Shown here piece by piece: positions 23,801 to 38,800 of a stretch of DNA of 64,000 nt; within the stretch, counting starts at the first letter, position 1; every line of letters starts with the position of its first letter. Position numbers and translations under genes: made by a program. The notes under the pieces were generated by a model. The model made no database searches and was not told the DNA's origin. It worked only from the letters and a program-made list of their open reading frames with translations. Source of the DNA: Heliocidaris tuberculata (lineage: Eukaryota; Echinodermata; Echinoidea; Camarodonta; Echinometridae); NCBI GenBank assembly GCA_025618425.1, contig CM046847.1, positions 12,940,968 to 13,004,967 of the forward strand, in the 5' to 3' direction.

Positions 23801-26800
23801 GGTTTTCTTTACTTATAGATGATACCTTGGGAAAAATAATATATTTCTTTATAAAGCATACTATTCCTGGATCTTTATTTTAAATTCAAATTGAATATTA
23901 CATTAAAAAAGTGTACTACAATACTCTCTGGAACAAAGTATTATTTCTGTGGGTTATCTAAGAAACTATCAGTTTTTCTTTTAAAAAAAGGAATTTTGAT
24001 AGTTGATAATAGTTAATCTGTGTGATTTCCTCAAGTCCGTTATTTCTACTCATAATAAAAGCCAATACGTCGGCCTCAAATGCACTGAAAACAACAATAC
24101 TGGATACTGAAGTTTGCAATTCTATCATACGATTGTGGTTTAATACCGGCACTCCCAATGTGTTGTGGCACAGGCATGAGGAAAAAGAGGCAATCAAATA
24201 ATGACCTATTTTGGACAAGCTCTACTTGAGCAAAAACTCTAGAAACTTTCAGTGGGACCAATCACCAAAAGATATTTTGCTCTGTGTGTTTGGGGTTCCA
24301 TGTCACTATATTAAAACTAGATGAATTCTCGACCGCGCGCAGTCGAAATTTATGCCTCCGCCGTTGCCAGATCAGAAATATTTCGCACATTCATGTTTCT
24401 TTTTAAAATTTTGTTTGAAAAATTTAATAAAATATTTTATCACTCATTAAAACTGATATGCCAAGTGGTTCATGGGGTTAAAGATCACAAGCAGAGTTCC
24501 CATATGGCTGAATTCCCTAATCTAATCAGATCATCGTCCATCCCATATGCATACATGAGCCAAATTTGAAGTTGATGTGCCAAATGGTTCTCAAGTTATC
24601 ATGACGGACGGACATACAGATGGACTACCCCCCAAAAATAATGCCTCCGGCACACACCTTCGCCGGCCGGAGGCATAAAAATGATCTCCTAATCTTATTT
24701 CTATACAGAGATATTGCATGTTTACATGTATATTAACTATCACCAACGCAAACGGGACGTGTGAGCAGACTGGTTGATGGATCCATTCGCACATGCACGA
24801 AAAGGTTGGGCACTGAACCCAAGTCCGACTTGGATACTGTGCCAGGGTTTTTTTTGGTTATTCTCTGTTTTCTGGGGAAGTTTTTGGGGGAAGTTGATTA
24901 CATACACATTAGCTGTACACAAATTATTTTTTGAGGTGATGGGTACCCTTTTAGAAAACTAACATTTCTGTGCCAGCAATGAACAGGTAACGTTTTTGAG
25001 ACTCACCTCCATGCTAGCTAGAAACGCTTCTATCCTCTGGTCTAAATAGGCTGGTGCTCTCTCTGATTGAATGATGAATCGAAGACCTTGTACACCGTTA
25101 GAGCGTCTCACACCGCTGAATACTAGATAACCTGTCAGGAATAAATAGTAAATAACTTATTAACTGTCTATTTATAATGAAAGCCAATCACAAATCAACA
25201 ATGGCCAACAATTAACAATCGGATTTAACCGTGCATTGTGAAAGCAACTTGGAATTACATATTCCCAGTCCTAAAAAGAGCTGGAACTACTGTTATATCA
25301 TGTTTGCAGTAGCACTACCAATGATATCTCAACATATGTGGAAAAATTGTTGAAGTGTCTCCTTTAGAAAGCCATGTGGCAAAAATTGAAATCAGATTTA
25401 GAAGTGCTTGAATTGTGCATGAATCTATGAAGTCTTTAAAAATTTGCTTCCACTTCCGTAATTGATAGATGTGCAAAAAGAGACAAAATTTGTCTCTTGT
25501 ATATCTCTGGGTTGTTTTTTTAAGCCTATTTTACAGGAGCATGCAAAATACAAATGCCCTAATCATCTTCTAAATTCATTATAATGACAAAATCCAAACT
25601 GAATACTGACGCATTCTTTGAGGCACATGTAGCATATTTAACATTAAATGCAGAAAATAATAATTCCATTACATAAGGACATAATAACTCTTTTGCACTT
25701 GCCACAATTTTGCGACTTTGAAAAAGGGTTTTGATTTAACAAATTTAAATGTGCAATCTAGAGATTTTAATTACAAAAATTGTGTTGCAGAGGTATGCAT
25801 AAAAGTTGAACAAATTAGCAAACTGGTTTATCACATTAAAATTCTTACTTCTGCCTTACCTAATTGTTCTTTTGTCCTGAGCATGTTGAAGCAAGGCTCA
25901 CTGACAATTTGACAGAAGAGTTCTAGCATCATATTACTCTTTGTTTCTTGCACTGCTGTCTGATAGTAGATCTCAATCCCTGAGTTGGTGTGTACCTCGT
26001 TGTTACGATGGTATGTGTAGTAGCAACCTAGATACAAGGAATGAATAGAAGTACGTTTGTGGTTATACCCCTTAAAGGCTCCTCCATCTATTTACAAGCT
26101 AATATATAATACTGAGTATGAATGCTAGGGAACATTACATTCTTTAAGGGTATGAGATCTGGTTTGATTCGAGGTCAGACTTGCAAGCCCCTGAACAAAG
26201 ATTTCAGTTGTACCCTATATCATCTACATGTACATCATCTTTAATCATCATTATAAAATGGGTTCAAGAATGTAGCCAATCAGATGCGCTGAAATAAGTT
26301 ACGTGTGCGCTTTTTATTTTTCGCTAACATGTACGGGAGTGCAAAAAGTGCGCAGCAAAAAGTGATAATGCACGGCTGAGATGTGCGTATGCGTACCGCT
26401 AGGGCGTACAAACTTAAGACGCGATGAAATGTTTCATAAAGGAAGGCCATATGGCAAGGACTTTGATGCGCACACTGACACGCGCATTATACTTTTTGAC
26501 TGCGCTTAATGTGATGTCATAAAGGAAAGCAAATGGCGGCCTCCTTCATGTCCTTGACTGTGCGATTCTTTGCATTTCGATGGGGTTTGCAACCATTTTT
26601 GGGACTTTATATTCAATATTGTTGACCTGTTTTATGAAACAAATAATTCATGTTTTGTGGCTCAAGTATTAGTGATATGCACTGCACTCAGTTAAGTCAC
26701 AATGAGACGGATAATGAACTCGACAAGTCTCGTTCATTATCCCATTGTGACTTAACATTCGTGCAGTGCATATTCACTAATGCACTGGCAAACATGCATT

Positions 26801-29800
26801 ATTTGTATATCATCGTTATTGTAATTATTATTATGATAAGCATCATCATCATCATCATCATCATCGCACTCATCATCAGAAACACCAACATCATCAATAA
26901 GTCAGATCAAACCAAATCATCGTCATCGCTGCTATCGTCATCACCATTTTCATCTTCATTATCATCTCCATAATTACCATCACCATCATTATCAATCATC
27001 ATCAGTATCATAATCAACACCATATTCACTATCTTTAGAATTGTCATTATCATCGTCATGACATTATCATCACCATCATGTAACTATACTCAGTAAATGT
27101 TTTAAACGTATTAAATGTCTCACCATCTGGTAGTTGAATCTCTCTCTGTCTCTTCAGCTGACTGGGAAGGAGGGGTTTACTCCTGGTATTGGTCTTCAGG
27201 ATGCTCTCCAGCAACTCCATGGCAGAGGCAGCCTGCTCCTGGGCTAGGTTGCCATGGAAGAGAGCCTCCATGTGGAGATTAGACAGAAGCAGCGGGATAA
27301 AGCTCTGTAACCTCTCTAACGTTACCTCTGTAGACAGAAAGGAAATATGCCATTACTCTTCCTTCTCCTCTCTCTATACTTTTCTCTACTTCTTTTGAGT
27401 TCTCATATGAAATGTACTATTCACCATTTGGGGACTTACAAATAATCCTAATTCACAGTTTTTGAGATAGTGAGATAATCAGTATATATTTTCTTCAAAA
27501 AGTATTAAAAAGGGTGGGTAATTTCAGCATTTTTACCCAAAACATGTTTACAAAAGACACCGAGATAAAGAAAATACAAAAGATGTAAATTTCTCTTTTA
27601 ATACACTTAAAATTGATAGTGTTGCTTGCAACTTTCAAGCAGTGCTAGACAGATTTATGCACAATTCAATCATTTTTCTTTCCTTTCTTTCTTTTTCTTT
27701 TCTCTTTTTTTTTTTGGGGGGGGGGGTGAAAAACTGGCACTTTTAATGGAGCAACAGTTCAAATGTGGATATTTTTCTGAATTGCAGAGGGAAATTTTAG
27801 CCTTTTACCCTCATAGAGTCAAAACTTGCTTTTGATATCCCTATAGCTGGTCCTTATACCCAGGTTTTATAGCTAGCTAATCATCCATGCATTGGGTCAG
27901 GTCTAGTTTGGTCCAAGCTTGTTCAGTTGCTAAAACTGAGGTATAGTAGGCTGCATGTCTCTGGGGCTACAGAAGCTTCTCTTTAAATACAGTGTCAATA
28001 CAAGAACTCATTATTACAGTATAAAGGTCTAAGTGAAGTCTAAGCTAGCTTACCATCCATGCACTGGGCCAGGTCTTGTTTGGTCCAGGCCTGTTCAGCT
28101 ACTAAGACTGAGGTGTAGTAGACCGCATGTCTGTGGGGCTGCTCTGCGTGAAAGTTAGACAACATCCTGGAATACTGTCAACACAAAAGATAAGAATATT
28201 TGTGGAAATGCATGTTTGTTTGGTTGTTCTTTTTAAAAAACTTTTCTACATGTATTTACCAAAGTTTACTGATACTTAAAATGGCAGAGCAATGTCCCTA
28301 GCAGTGGTGGTCCTGTTTAAACACTTGAAGAATTACATCTATACTAATAAGCTCCCAACAATAGAACAAAGCTTGGAAAGTTGCATATTTTTAAATTCAT
28401 ATAAAATTTTAAAAGCAATATGCCTAGTAGAGCATACTTGCAATAGTGAGGTGGGAAAATCCCCCTTCTGAATACAATGAGGTTATACAAATTTTTCCAG
28501 TTGACTCTATCACACATTTCGCTTATTTGAAGGGCAATCCAACCTTTGATTTGTGTGCAAGTAGAAAAATCAGAGAAGCAGACTGGTGAAACTTTGAACA
28601 AAATTGGACAAACAATAAAAAAGTTGTGATTTTTCAAAAGTTATAATCACTATACATATGGGAATTTCAAGTTGGCAGAATTGGTACGGTCACTGTGACA
28701 ACGGCAGATGGCGGACAACTTTCCCATTCGCTCCAAAACAAAATTACTAATTATTAAATTATTAATTTAGAAGGATCTTTTTCTTTTTGGATAACCTGTA
28801 ACAATGCGTTATCTACAATATATTTGTGAGTACTGCCCCGAGGGATAAGACGCTCAGGAGAAACCAGAATTCAATTCTATTTTGGTGTACTACAAATGGG
28901 AGGGTTGAATACATCACAATCAATTCACCAAATTGCCAATTTGAGATTCGCATAGATGTAGTGATCTTATTTTTCAAACATTCAAAACCTTCTTATTCTT
29001 TGTCCGATTTCATTCAAACTTTCACCATCCTGGTTCTCTTATGTTTCTGCTTTCACACAAATCAGCTTTTTACAAAGGTTGGATTCACCCTTTAAGTGTT
29101 GTGGGGAGGGCTGCAAAAAAAATTATACCTTTTACCATTTTCAAGTTGAATGAATACTTACCGTTTCTTTGATGACATCGAACCTCTTTTCATCAATCAC
29201 AAAGTTGGTCATCTTCTCAAAGATTCTCTGTAGAAGGAGAGCCATCTTGTCACTGTAGCCTCCTACACCAACCTGGTTAAATAGAGAAAGTCATATGAAA
29301 GAATATACCATCTCCTGGTTCTCCCACAGAGCACTGATTTTATTTCATGCTTCAAATTCTATTTCAATAATCAATGTTAATAATTCACTTTAGAAGTCAA
29401 GAAACATCAATTTGTGTTCTCATGAACATACAGAAATCGTGAACAAAGATTTCATGTAAAATGAATTGATTTTCATGAAAGGATGCATTCAATGGTCTAA
29501 TTATAAAGGACTCCCCAGCATTTTTTAAACAAATACATGTACTACATGTACTTATAAACAGCTGTGAACCATAAAATTCTAGTGATAAAGGCAGATCTTT
29601 GCATGAGCAGTAAGTGGATAGGGATGTTTCATGGGAAACAAGACTGCACAGTAACAATATGATATTCTTGTAAAAATTCTGCTAACAAAAATATTTTGTA
29701 TAAACATGTAGGCCACTTTAGGTACTTCAAGAAAATGGGCATTGTGGCTCACTACAAAATCAATGATGAAAAAATAAATCAATAAATACAAGAACTCGTA

Positions 29801-32800
29801 TGAAAACCTGTGAGACTGTTATAAGTGATCAAAGACGTCTCATCATTACCTCTAGGTATCTTACATAACAGATTTGGATAACAGGTATGGCCAATCATCG
29901 CTTGGATTTGATGCCAAGAGAACACCTGCCTACACACACACTTGATTTGTCATCAATGAAACTCCAACAAATGCCATATGTTTTCAACCTACCTCCAGCC
30001 CATAGATGGTACTGTCGATGGAGTAACTAACACCTGCAATCTCTGCAGCATATGCGTACTCGTTGAGGGCATCCCGTAACAAGGTGCAGAAGATGGAGGT
30101 CAGGTTACAGTGAAGAGGGTCAATGTAGGCCAGAGGGCTGTAAGGAAAAGCACACACAATAATAAAACATTTATAAACAATTATTTTAGAGGTAACATCT
30201 TGTATACATGTAAATGCATTATTTCCTTCAACATTATTCTACATTACGAAATAGGAATGCCCTTTCATGATATAAAATATTTTCAGTGGCAGTAGATTTC
30301 ACAATGGATGTACATGAAGGCTACGCATTTCTATTTCGAACGAAAATATGTATATTCTTGGTCCAAAATGGTATAGAACATTAAAATTCTTGGAAGGATT
30401 TCAGCCCATCACTAAAAGGGTCAGGTACCAAAAGAAGCATCACTTATACATAATTTGAAGCAAAGTCAAACTTATAGAAATTCTATTCCAGTATCTGAAT
30501 GACTCAAACATCTAACAAAAATTTAAAGGAAAAAATATGAAACTTTGATAATATATCTACTTTGAAAAATAAAACACTGATGACAATTAAATTCCAGATT
30601 GTCTTGAATTTGAAAACTCTTCTTGGTATCCGAACGTATGACGGTAAACTGAAACTCGACACCTTTCATTACCACCATAATACCTTGCATGTCCTTTTAC
30701 CTTGAGATCTCTAGTAGCATACAGGCCTTGGGTAGAAGGAAAGTATCATCTTGCTTGAACCAGAGTTTACTAAGAGGCGTTTCTCGGACCATATTGGGTG
30801 TAGAAACATCTTCCTTTTCTCTTGGAGCAAGCTCAAAGTTTGTAGGAATGAACTCGTTCCGTGGCGGAAGGGTGAACTTGCTGTTCAGGCCTGCTTCTGT
30901 CCAGCTCTACAGTTTGGGAGAGGTTTAAATGCAGGAAACATGGTAGAGAATGTATGAAACGAATGAGAATGAATGCAGAATGAATGAAGAATGAACTCAT
31001 TCCTGGGCAGGGGCTAATCTTGTAGTTCAGGCCTGCAGTATGGGAAAATTTTGAAAGCACTGAATAGGCAGGTGGTCTTTATGTACAGGTTCCTTTAATA
31101 TGTGTTTCAAGAGAAAAACTGTTCCAATGAAAACCAAAAAAATGTGGTCTTAATAAACAGGTGGTCATTCTATACAGATGTTGCTAAAGCCGGTTTCACT
31201 GTACGAGTATTGCAGAGTAATGAGGAAAAGGCCACACTGAAAACAGAGCAATATTTACCTTGATAACACTTGGGTCTATACTCCTTATGCTGTAGTCAGT
31301 GCCATACCATTTCTCTACCTTGTCAGTCTTACCCTCAAAGGACTTGGAGACTACTGCCACCCTGAAATGTCCAGAGGAATGATAAATCACACAATATTCA
31401 TTCTACACCATCAAAGGTGATGAGTCATCTCATAATATTTTGCTCCATATGTTTGAGGTTCCATGCCGGTATACTATACGAAGTATCAGTTTGAAATGTT
31501 GGCACATTTGCTGGAGTGCCACAAGTGCCGATTGACACAAATAAAAGGCACCAATTAACAATTCTAAGGATTATACTGTGCATTGTAAAAGCTTCATGTA
31601 ATAACCCATTTCTGGCATTTACATACTACATGACAACCCTTTTATCATATATTTGTATATGTAAATATCATCAATCCTCACACTATATAATCTACCGAGA
31701 TGCCGTTGAAATGTTTAAGTTGGGTATCTTCGCATCTTTATACAGTATGAGTCAATAAAAAGGAAACCCATATTCAAGCCCTAATATCTTAAAAACCAAG
31801 CGAAATCACTGAAATGTATCATAATGTTATCAAAGTTGATGGCCATTTTTACAAAGCTTGTAATAATCCTCTTTGCCCAAGTTTGGGCTAAATGATGTTC
31901 AGAAGTTACTTTCATTATTCGTGTGTGCATTCAACTGTGCATCGAGACCATTCAACCAACTTTGGGTTGACAATCCACTTCATTCAAAACTTGGGCAGAG
32001 GCAAATTTGACATGAAACAAGAAATATGTTTCTGTTCTGCTGTCCATGGTCAGATTTTATTGATCAGGGTGTCAAATTAAAGGAAACAAGGCTACAATGT
32101 GGGTACCTTTGATTAAATCTATATGTATTGATTACAAAAATATTTAGGGTTGAATCTGGGTTTCCTTTTTATTATCTTTAGTACTATGTATAACTCTTCC
32201 TTGGGAAATACAAGGTGTAAAGGGATATCAGGATCAACACATACATGTAGCTGTGTGACAGTTGGTATTGTTGGGGAGTGTTTCCTCACCTGACATTTTC
32301 CGGAGTGAGTCTTTCTAAGATCTGAGTAATGACATCTGGTTTGAACTCTGGCATCAGATAGGGTGCACTCAACACCTCATCCATAGGGTAGTCCTGCAAC
32401 AACATAGATGAATACAACTTTGATTAGCTTTGAGCAGGTGGGAAGGGGTGTGTGTGTGTGTGGGTGTGTGTATGTGGGTAATTGAGTTTTGACAGACGTC
32501 TATCAATCAAGTATGATTATTTACGTCTGGGACAGACCTTTAACGTCACCATCTGAAAGACGTGACTGAGATTCGAACCTGGGTCCGATCAGAGCCAGTT
32601 TGTAGGCGAATTCAAAGAGCGGCCCACAGACGTTACCGCTAGACCAACTCCTAATCCCGAGAAGAACATGAGTGGTATTTTTTTACAGAAAGTATGAATG
32701 ATACTGGTGCCATTTGTATGTTCATATAACATGAATCATTCACATATGAAACATTTGTATAGGAGATATTAAAACATTCTTACACTGCATTGGTTAAAGC

Positions 32801-35800
32801 TGCAGGCATGAATTCGACCACTGCCTTATATACATGTACTTCGCAAGTCATGAGCAAGAATTAAATCTACATTCTTGGCATAGTGACGATCATCTTTTAG
32901 TGTGGAAACACATACAGAAAGTGCTGCCTCACGTAATGGACATTTGGTTTATGACATTGGATATGCACAGTGTATCTCCTTGATCATTAAACATTAATAG
33001 AATTCAATGCAATTTGACATAGTTACATGAACTGTGTTAAAATCACCTTTTTGTAAGGATCAATATGAGTGATGTAGGAAAAAAAAATATGGACGATAAG
33101 AATTACATGTATCAAGCTAAACGAGGACCTGTAGTATCAACCATGCCCCTAAAAGCAGTCGATATTTGTATCATGAGATATTCTTATCCAAGCTGAATAA
33201 ATTAAGATGTTCTTAAAAGCATCAGATGGGCTACTTTGGTGACATATACTGACGGTCTGTCTTTATCCCTCAATGGAAACCTCATGTTGGATCCATGTAT
33301 TCATTTGTGAAATATTCGCACATACGTGATACATTCAGAAATGAGATAGTCACAACAAGACATATTTATCATTTTGTTATTTCTATACAAGCTGAATAAG
33401 ATGAGATGTTCTTACATGAAGAAGATGGGCAGCTTTGGTGACATATCCAGAGGGTCTCTCTTTATCTTTGAATCTAAACCTCATGGCGTCCAGGTCACGA
33501 CACTCATCGTGGACCCACTGCTGAGGACCCTCCTTCCTCAACATGTTCAGATACTGGAACATGTGCATGATGATGTCATCTACATGATCTGATGGCAAAA
33601 GAATACAAACATACACAGAGTAATAAGTACATTTATATAGAAAAAGTGCTTAATGATTTCATCCATATGCTCTAAATTCAAAAGAAACAAGTGAATGAGT
33701 AAATTACACAATGCGTAATAAATGTCCCCGCCGGAAGTGCAGATCTGTGGAAATTAACTAGCCTGAACATTAAAACTTCAGTGAAAAACTTTAGTGAATA
33801 AAATAATAATGTTACTGCATGCAAAAGAAGAGAATACCAACAATGCATGTATACAACTGAAATATAAAACATGAAAACATTATGAACCTTCAGCCATTTT
33901 GAATAAATTTGCATAAATTTGCATGAATAATGAATTTCAAAATTCTGTGTAGAAGTTTGGAAGCCCCCACCCAGCCCTATCAGATAAAACAATCGGAATC
34001 GAAATCCGATGTGAAATAGAGAAGTAGCATTTTTCGTCAATTTTGAATAAATTTGCATAAATTTGCATAATTAATGAATTTCAAAATTCTGTGTAGAAGT
34101 TTGGAAGCACCCACCCAGCCCTATCAGATAAAACAATCGGAATCAAAATCCGATGTGAAATAGAGGAGAAGTAGCATTTTTCGTCAATTTTGAATAAATT
34201 TGCATAAATTTGCATAATTAATGAATTTCAAAATTCTGTGTAGAAGTTTGGAAGCCCCCACCCAGCCCTATCAGATAAAACAATGGGAATCAAAATCCGA
34301 TGTGAAATAGAGGAGAAGTAGCATTTTTCGTCAATTTTGAATAAATTTGCATGAATTTGCATAATTAATGAATTTCACGATTCTGTGTAGAAGTTTGGAA
34401 GCCCTCACCAAGCCCTATCAGATAAAACAATCAGAATCAAAATCGGCCAAGAAATGACGGAGAAGTAGCATTTTCTAACATTTGAGCACACACGGACAGA
34501 CGGACGCACGGACGGACGGACGGACGGACACACACACACACACACGCACACACGAACGGAGCCCGTTTCATAGTCCCCTCGCGAACTTCGTTCGGCGGGG
34601 ACAACAATACATACATAAATACTAAATGCAATATGTAAAAAAAAAGTAGCACATAAATGTATCACAGCAAGAAAGCTTTTTCATTTGTTTGCAGAATGAC
34701 TTACTTATTTTTATACATTCTCAGTACAGAAACATTTCTGGACAATTATACAAGAAAATTATTACACTTTACAAAACAAAACCTGTCTTAAAATTTAAGT
34801 AATCTAATTTGTAAAGTTATGTCACAATCTGAAGAACCAAACGTATACACTAATAATGAAAGATTTAGTGAAAATATTGATTCTTTTTCTCATCTTTTTT
34901 TATTCACATACGTCCCATAATGCATACATACATTTCCATGTAGATGTGCATAAGAAAAATGCAAAAAATAATCAACCAGTTTTAAGAATATGTATTTATG
35001 CATGAAAATAATTTGAGTATGTTATACAGCTAATACCATTATCATACAAGTTTAAACAGACTCGTAAATGGTGCATCTTACCTAAGCCTTCCTCACTCAG
35101 GTCCACATTAATGATGAAGAATGCAAATCCTTTAGCTCCATCTTTCTCTCCTCCACAGAGTGTGTTGACCCATCCTCTAGCCTTGAGCTCTGACAGAAGA
35201 CTTCCAGGTCCTTCATGACCCACCAGGTGGCCGAGATAATGGGCAGGCTGAGAATACAGATTTAGACAGGAAAAACAGAAATGGTCATTCATCTATGGAG
35301 GACTTAACTCAAAATATCTCAAGACAGAAATGCATATTAAATGAAAAATTAAGTTGATTCAAATGGGTTGCTTGTGAGTTCTGAGAGCAGAATGCCAGGT
35401 CCTGTAAGGCCTACCAGGTTGATGACCAAGGTTATGAGCAGGCTGTTTGGAGACAGAAAAAAATCAGTTGCCACCGCTAGTTAAGCCAGAATTCTCTTCA
35501 ATTTTCTTAAAGTTGGAACAATCGTTTTTCTTTTCTTTTCTGCACAATATTCAATATAAATACCAGATGCTGAAGGTAATAAAGCTGCTTATCAGGATGT
35601 ACCAAGGAAGAACTAATAAATTGTTTCCCATGAGTTACTAGTGAGTTGTGAGAGAAGACTTCCAGCTCCTTATGAGCAGGCTATGAGAAATCAATCTTGA
35701 TAGTTAATTAGGACACCTTTCAGGCTTTCAGTTAAAATAGTTGCAAGTTCAATGAAACGGTTGAAAGTTTGATCCCTTTTATTCTGGACCCAGGGGCCTG

Positions 35801-38800
35801 TAACATAAATAGATAAATCAGTCTTATGATTGATATCAATCGTAAGTCTATGGCAAACCATGTACAAAAGAGTTACAATTGATTGTAAGATTGTATCTCT
35901 TTATGTTACAGGCCCCAGGTGTGATAAATTGGTACTTAGTATGACGTACAAAATAGTGTATGGAGTATGGAGCATGCTATTATTATCCTAGCAGTACATG
36001 CTACTAGCCAAAGCGGATATAGGATATACAAATAAATTCAACATTATTCATTATCGTGTAATATTATATGGACACGCTCTGTACATTACAAACTGAATGC
36101 AGAAAAATACCTTTGACTTGTAGTGTTCTTGTAGATCAGGAATAGGGAAGCTGACATGCAGCTGTCTCAGATCCTTGACAGGCACAATCTCAAATTTCAC
36201 CTACAAACAGAAGATCAAACAAATGGATAACATGATATCGGAATCTGACATCACATCAACAATTATAACGAGTTCATAGGTAACAGGTTATCGTATGATA
36301 ACAAAGGAACAGGCATGACCATTGTGGAAGGGAATTTCATTCACTTTTTGTGTTCCTAGCATCAGAGGTTTCCAAACAATATATCCCTACATCATTCTTC
36401 CTATGTATATCCTGAAGCATGCCTGGTGTCACAATACATACATGTATACAGTATACCCTAATTATGAAAGTTGGGAGGTGGCATTGTTTGCAAGCTTGTG
36501 ATGCTACTATGAGCAATCTTTGGAATTCATTTAAAGGTAGCTCATGAGTTACCCTAATGCACTAGGACAGGCACTGTTCTGAACACAGTGAGCTTAATTC
36601 AGGGCCTCAAACGTGCTGGATATTAACAGTGTTTACCTTATAGGTATTTTGATATTTTCTCTGTATTTTGCCTTAGAAATGTAACATGGACTGGACATTT
36701 TGTTGCAATTAATCCTCTCTTGTACCCCACTATTTGTAGATGTAGCCACTCTAAGAAAGCCATACCTACACAGTGTGAAACTTACCTGGAGTTGGTCTGT
36801 CCCATAGGGATGTTCCAACCATTCTGGTATCTTCACATTCTTGTTCTCCACATTGGCAAACAGCTGTAGGACTATCTCTGATAACTGATCTAAGCTCTCT
36901 ATTCAAACCAAGGAAATAAAATTCATGAAATTCACTGCTTAATATGTGACTGCTGATTAGGGATACTTAATTCATAAATGTTGTAATACCGAAAATACAT
37001 GTATTGGAATGACAGAAGGACATTGCAACAATCTTTTACCATTCTTACAAAAGGGGGAGGAAAATGAGTTATTGCAACAGATGTAAATATTACAGGATAT
37101 TTCCTATTCATGCTAGCAATGTTAGCAGGTGACTGAAACCTTAACATAAGAAAGGTCTTTCATATCATATTACAATTTTCAATATCAAAGGTAATACACG
37201 ATATAGTCAAGGCCATGGATGCACATGAAACATTCATCAGTGACAGATATATCCTAAATATTCAATATTCACATATACATGTATATGATTTCTCCAAAAA
37301 AAATCATGTGTTCTACCCTCATACACTTAGGTGTATCCGAAAATTATGAAAATAAGGAAATCTACTTTTTGTAAGAAATATTTCTTAGTCACATTAACAC
37401 CTTGCAACATGCAAGCATGGATTACATAACGATCATAGCCCAGGGTTAGAGCATGGACTTGATCTAACATCGCTCACCTCTACCAAGAACAGTCAAGCCC
37501 ATGATGTTGGACGAATAGAAATCTGAATGGAATTTAAGGAGCTCCTTCCTGACATCAATGCCTTTCTCCTGAGGTATTGTTGATAACGTCTCTTTGTTTC
37601 CTATCAAGAATAACAGAGAAAGTAAGAGATACAAATCTATGATGAATCAATGAAAGGTAATGGCCTTTATTAAAAATTCCACATGTCTTGTAAATCTTCC
37701 CATCTCTATGTCTTAAAGTTGTGCCCCACCCCCACCCCCCCCCCCCCCCCACAGGAAAAAAAAAATCACACATCCTCCTTTTATCCAAGTTTACACACAA
37801 ATCCCAAAAATAAAAATAACTTTGATTTTTTTTATTTTTCCTTGTTAGATATTATAAAAAATGTATGTCCTGACATGGTCCTGATATGATTAATGCTACA
37901 ATTTCTTCTCTCACCTGTGTTGAATTTGCTAAAAGGATGAGATGTGATGACCGTTGCCTTGTCCAGCTGAAACATCCTCCAGGAATCTGCTTTGAGATTC
38001 TTGTCATTCTCCGAGTCCACTGCATTGACCTCCCTATCTTGTGCATCTTGATTGAATAGAGGACAGTGAAAGAACTGGGCAAACCTGTAGCAAACAGAGT
38101 TGAATAGTTGATTATAGTTATCTTTATTTTCATGTGCACGCATTGAAAAATAAACATGAATACCCACATGTGAGACGATACGGCAAGTTTTTCAAAAAAG
38201 ATTGTTAATAAGAATCCGCTCGAAGATTCTTGTCATTCTCCGAGTCCACTGCATTGACCTCCCTGTCTTGTGCATCTTGGTTGGACAATGAAAGATCTGG
38301 GTAAACCTGTGACATGAAGGGGGACCAGTAGACTTGGCCGCCCAATAGACCGACGGCCCACATAAAGTTGCTGAGTTACTCCTGATAATTCTGGATATGT
38401 ATATACACGAGAAACAAACTTATACTGTACATATGCTGTTATTTTGGCAAGGGTTTCTTTTTACAAATTTCACAAATTGATGTAGGGTCACGAATCTAAC
38501 TACACGGGATAACGAGCTCGCAATGAACATATTGAAATGTACTGTAGATTGTAAGTGTCACGGGTTAATTATCATGAAAAGAACAACTTGTGAAAATGTC
38601 TGGGTCCCGTTCATCTGAAAAAAATCTCACTATGCAAAGATATTGGCTTATTAACATTTCACAAGGTAAAATTATTTAAAAAGTAATCCTCATTTGGTAA
38701 CTTCTCAGGGAACAGTTTTTCAAAATTGAAGCTACTCAAAGAAACAGCTCAAACACCAAGTTTTTTGTTTTTTTGTTTTTCTGTTGGGAGGGCGGCTTTC

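Noticed and set aside
32500..32665. Functional tRNA gene
   Set aside because: Pol III boxes are present but no complete cloverleaf with a matching acceptor stem could be drawn; a SINE head fits better.
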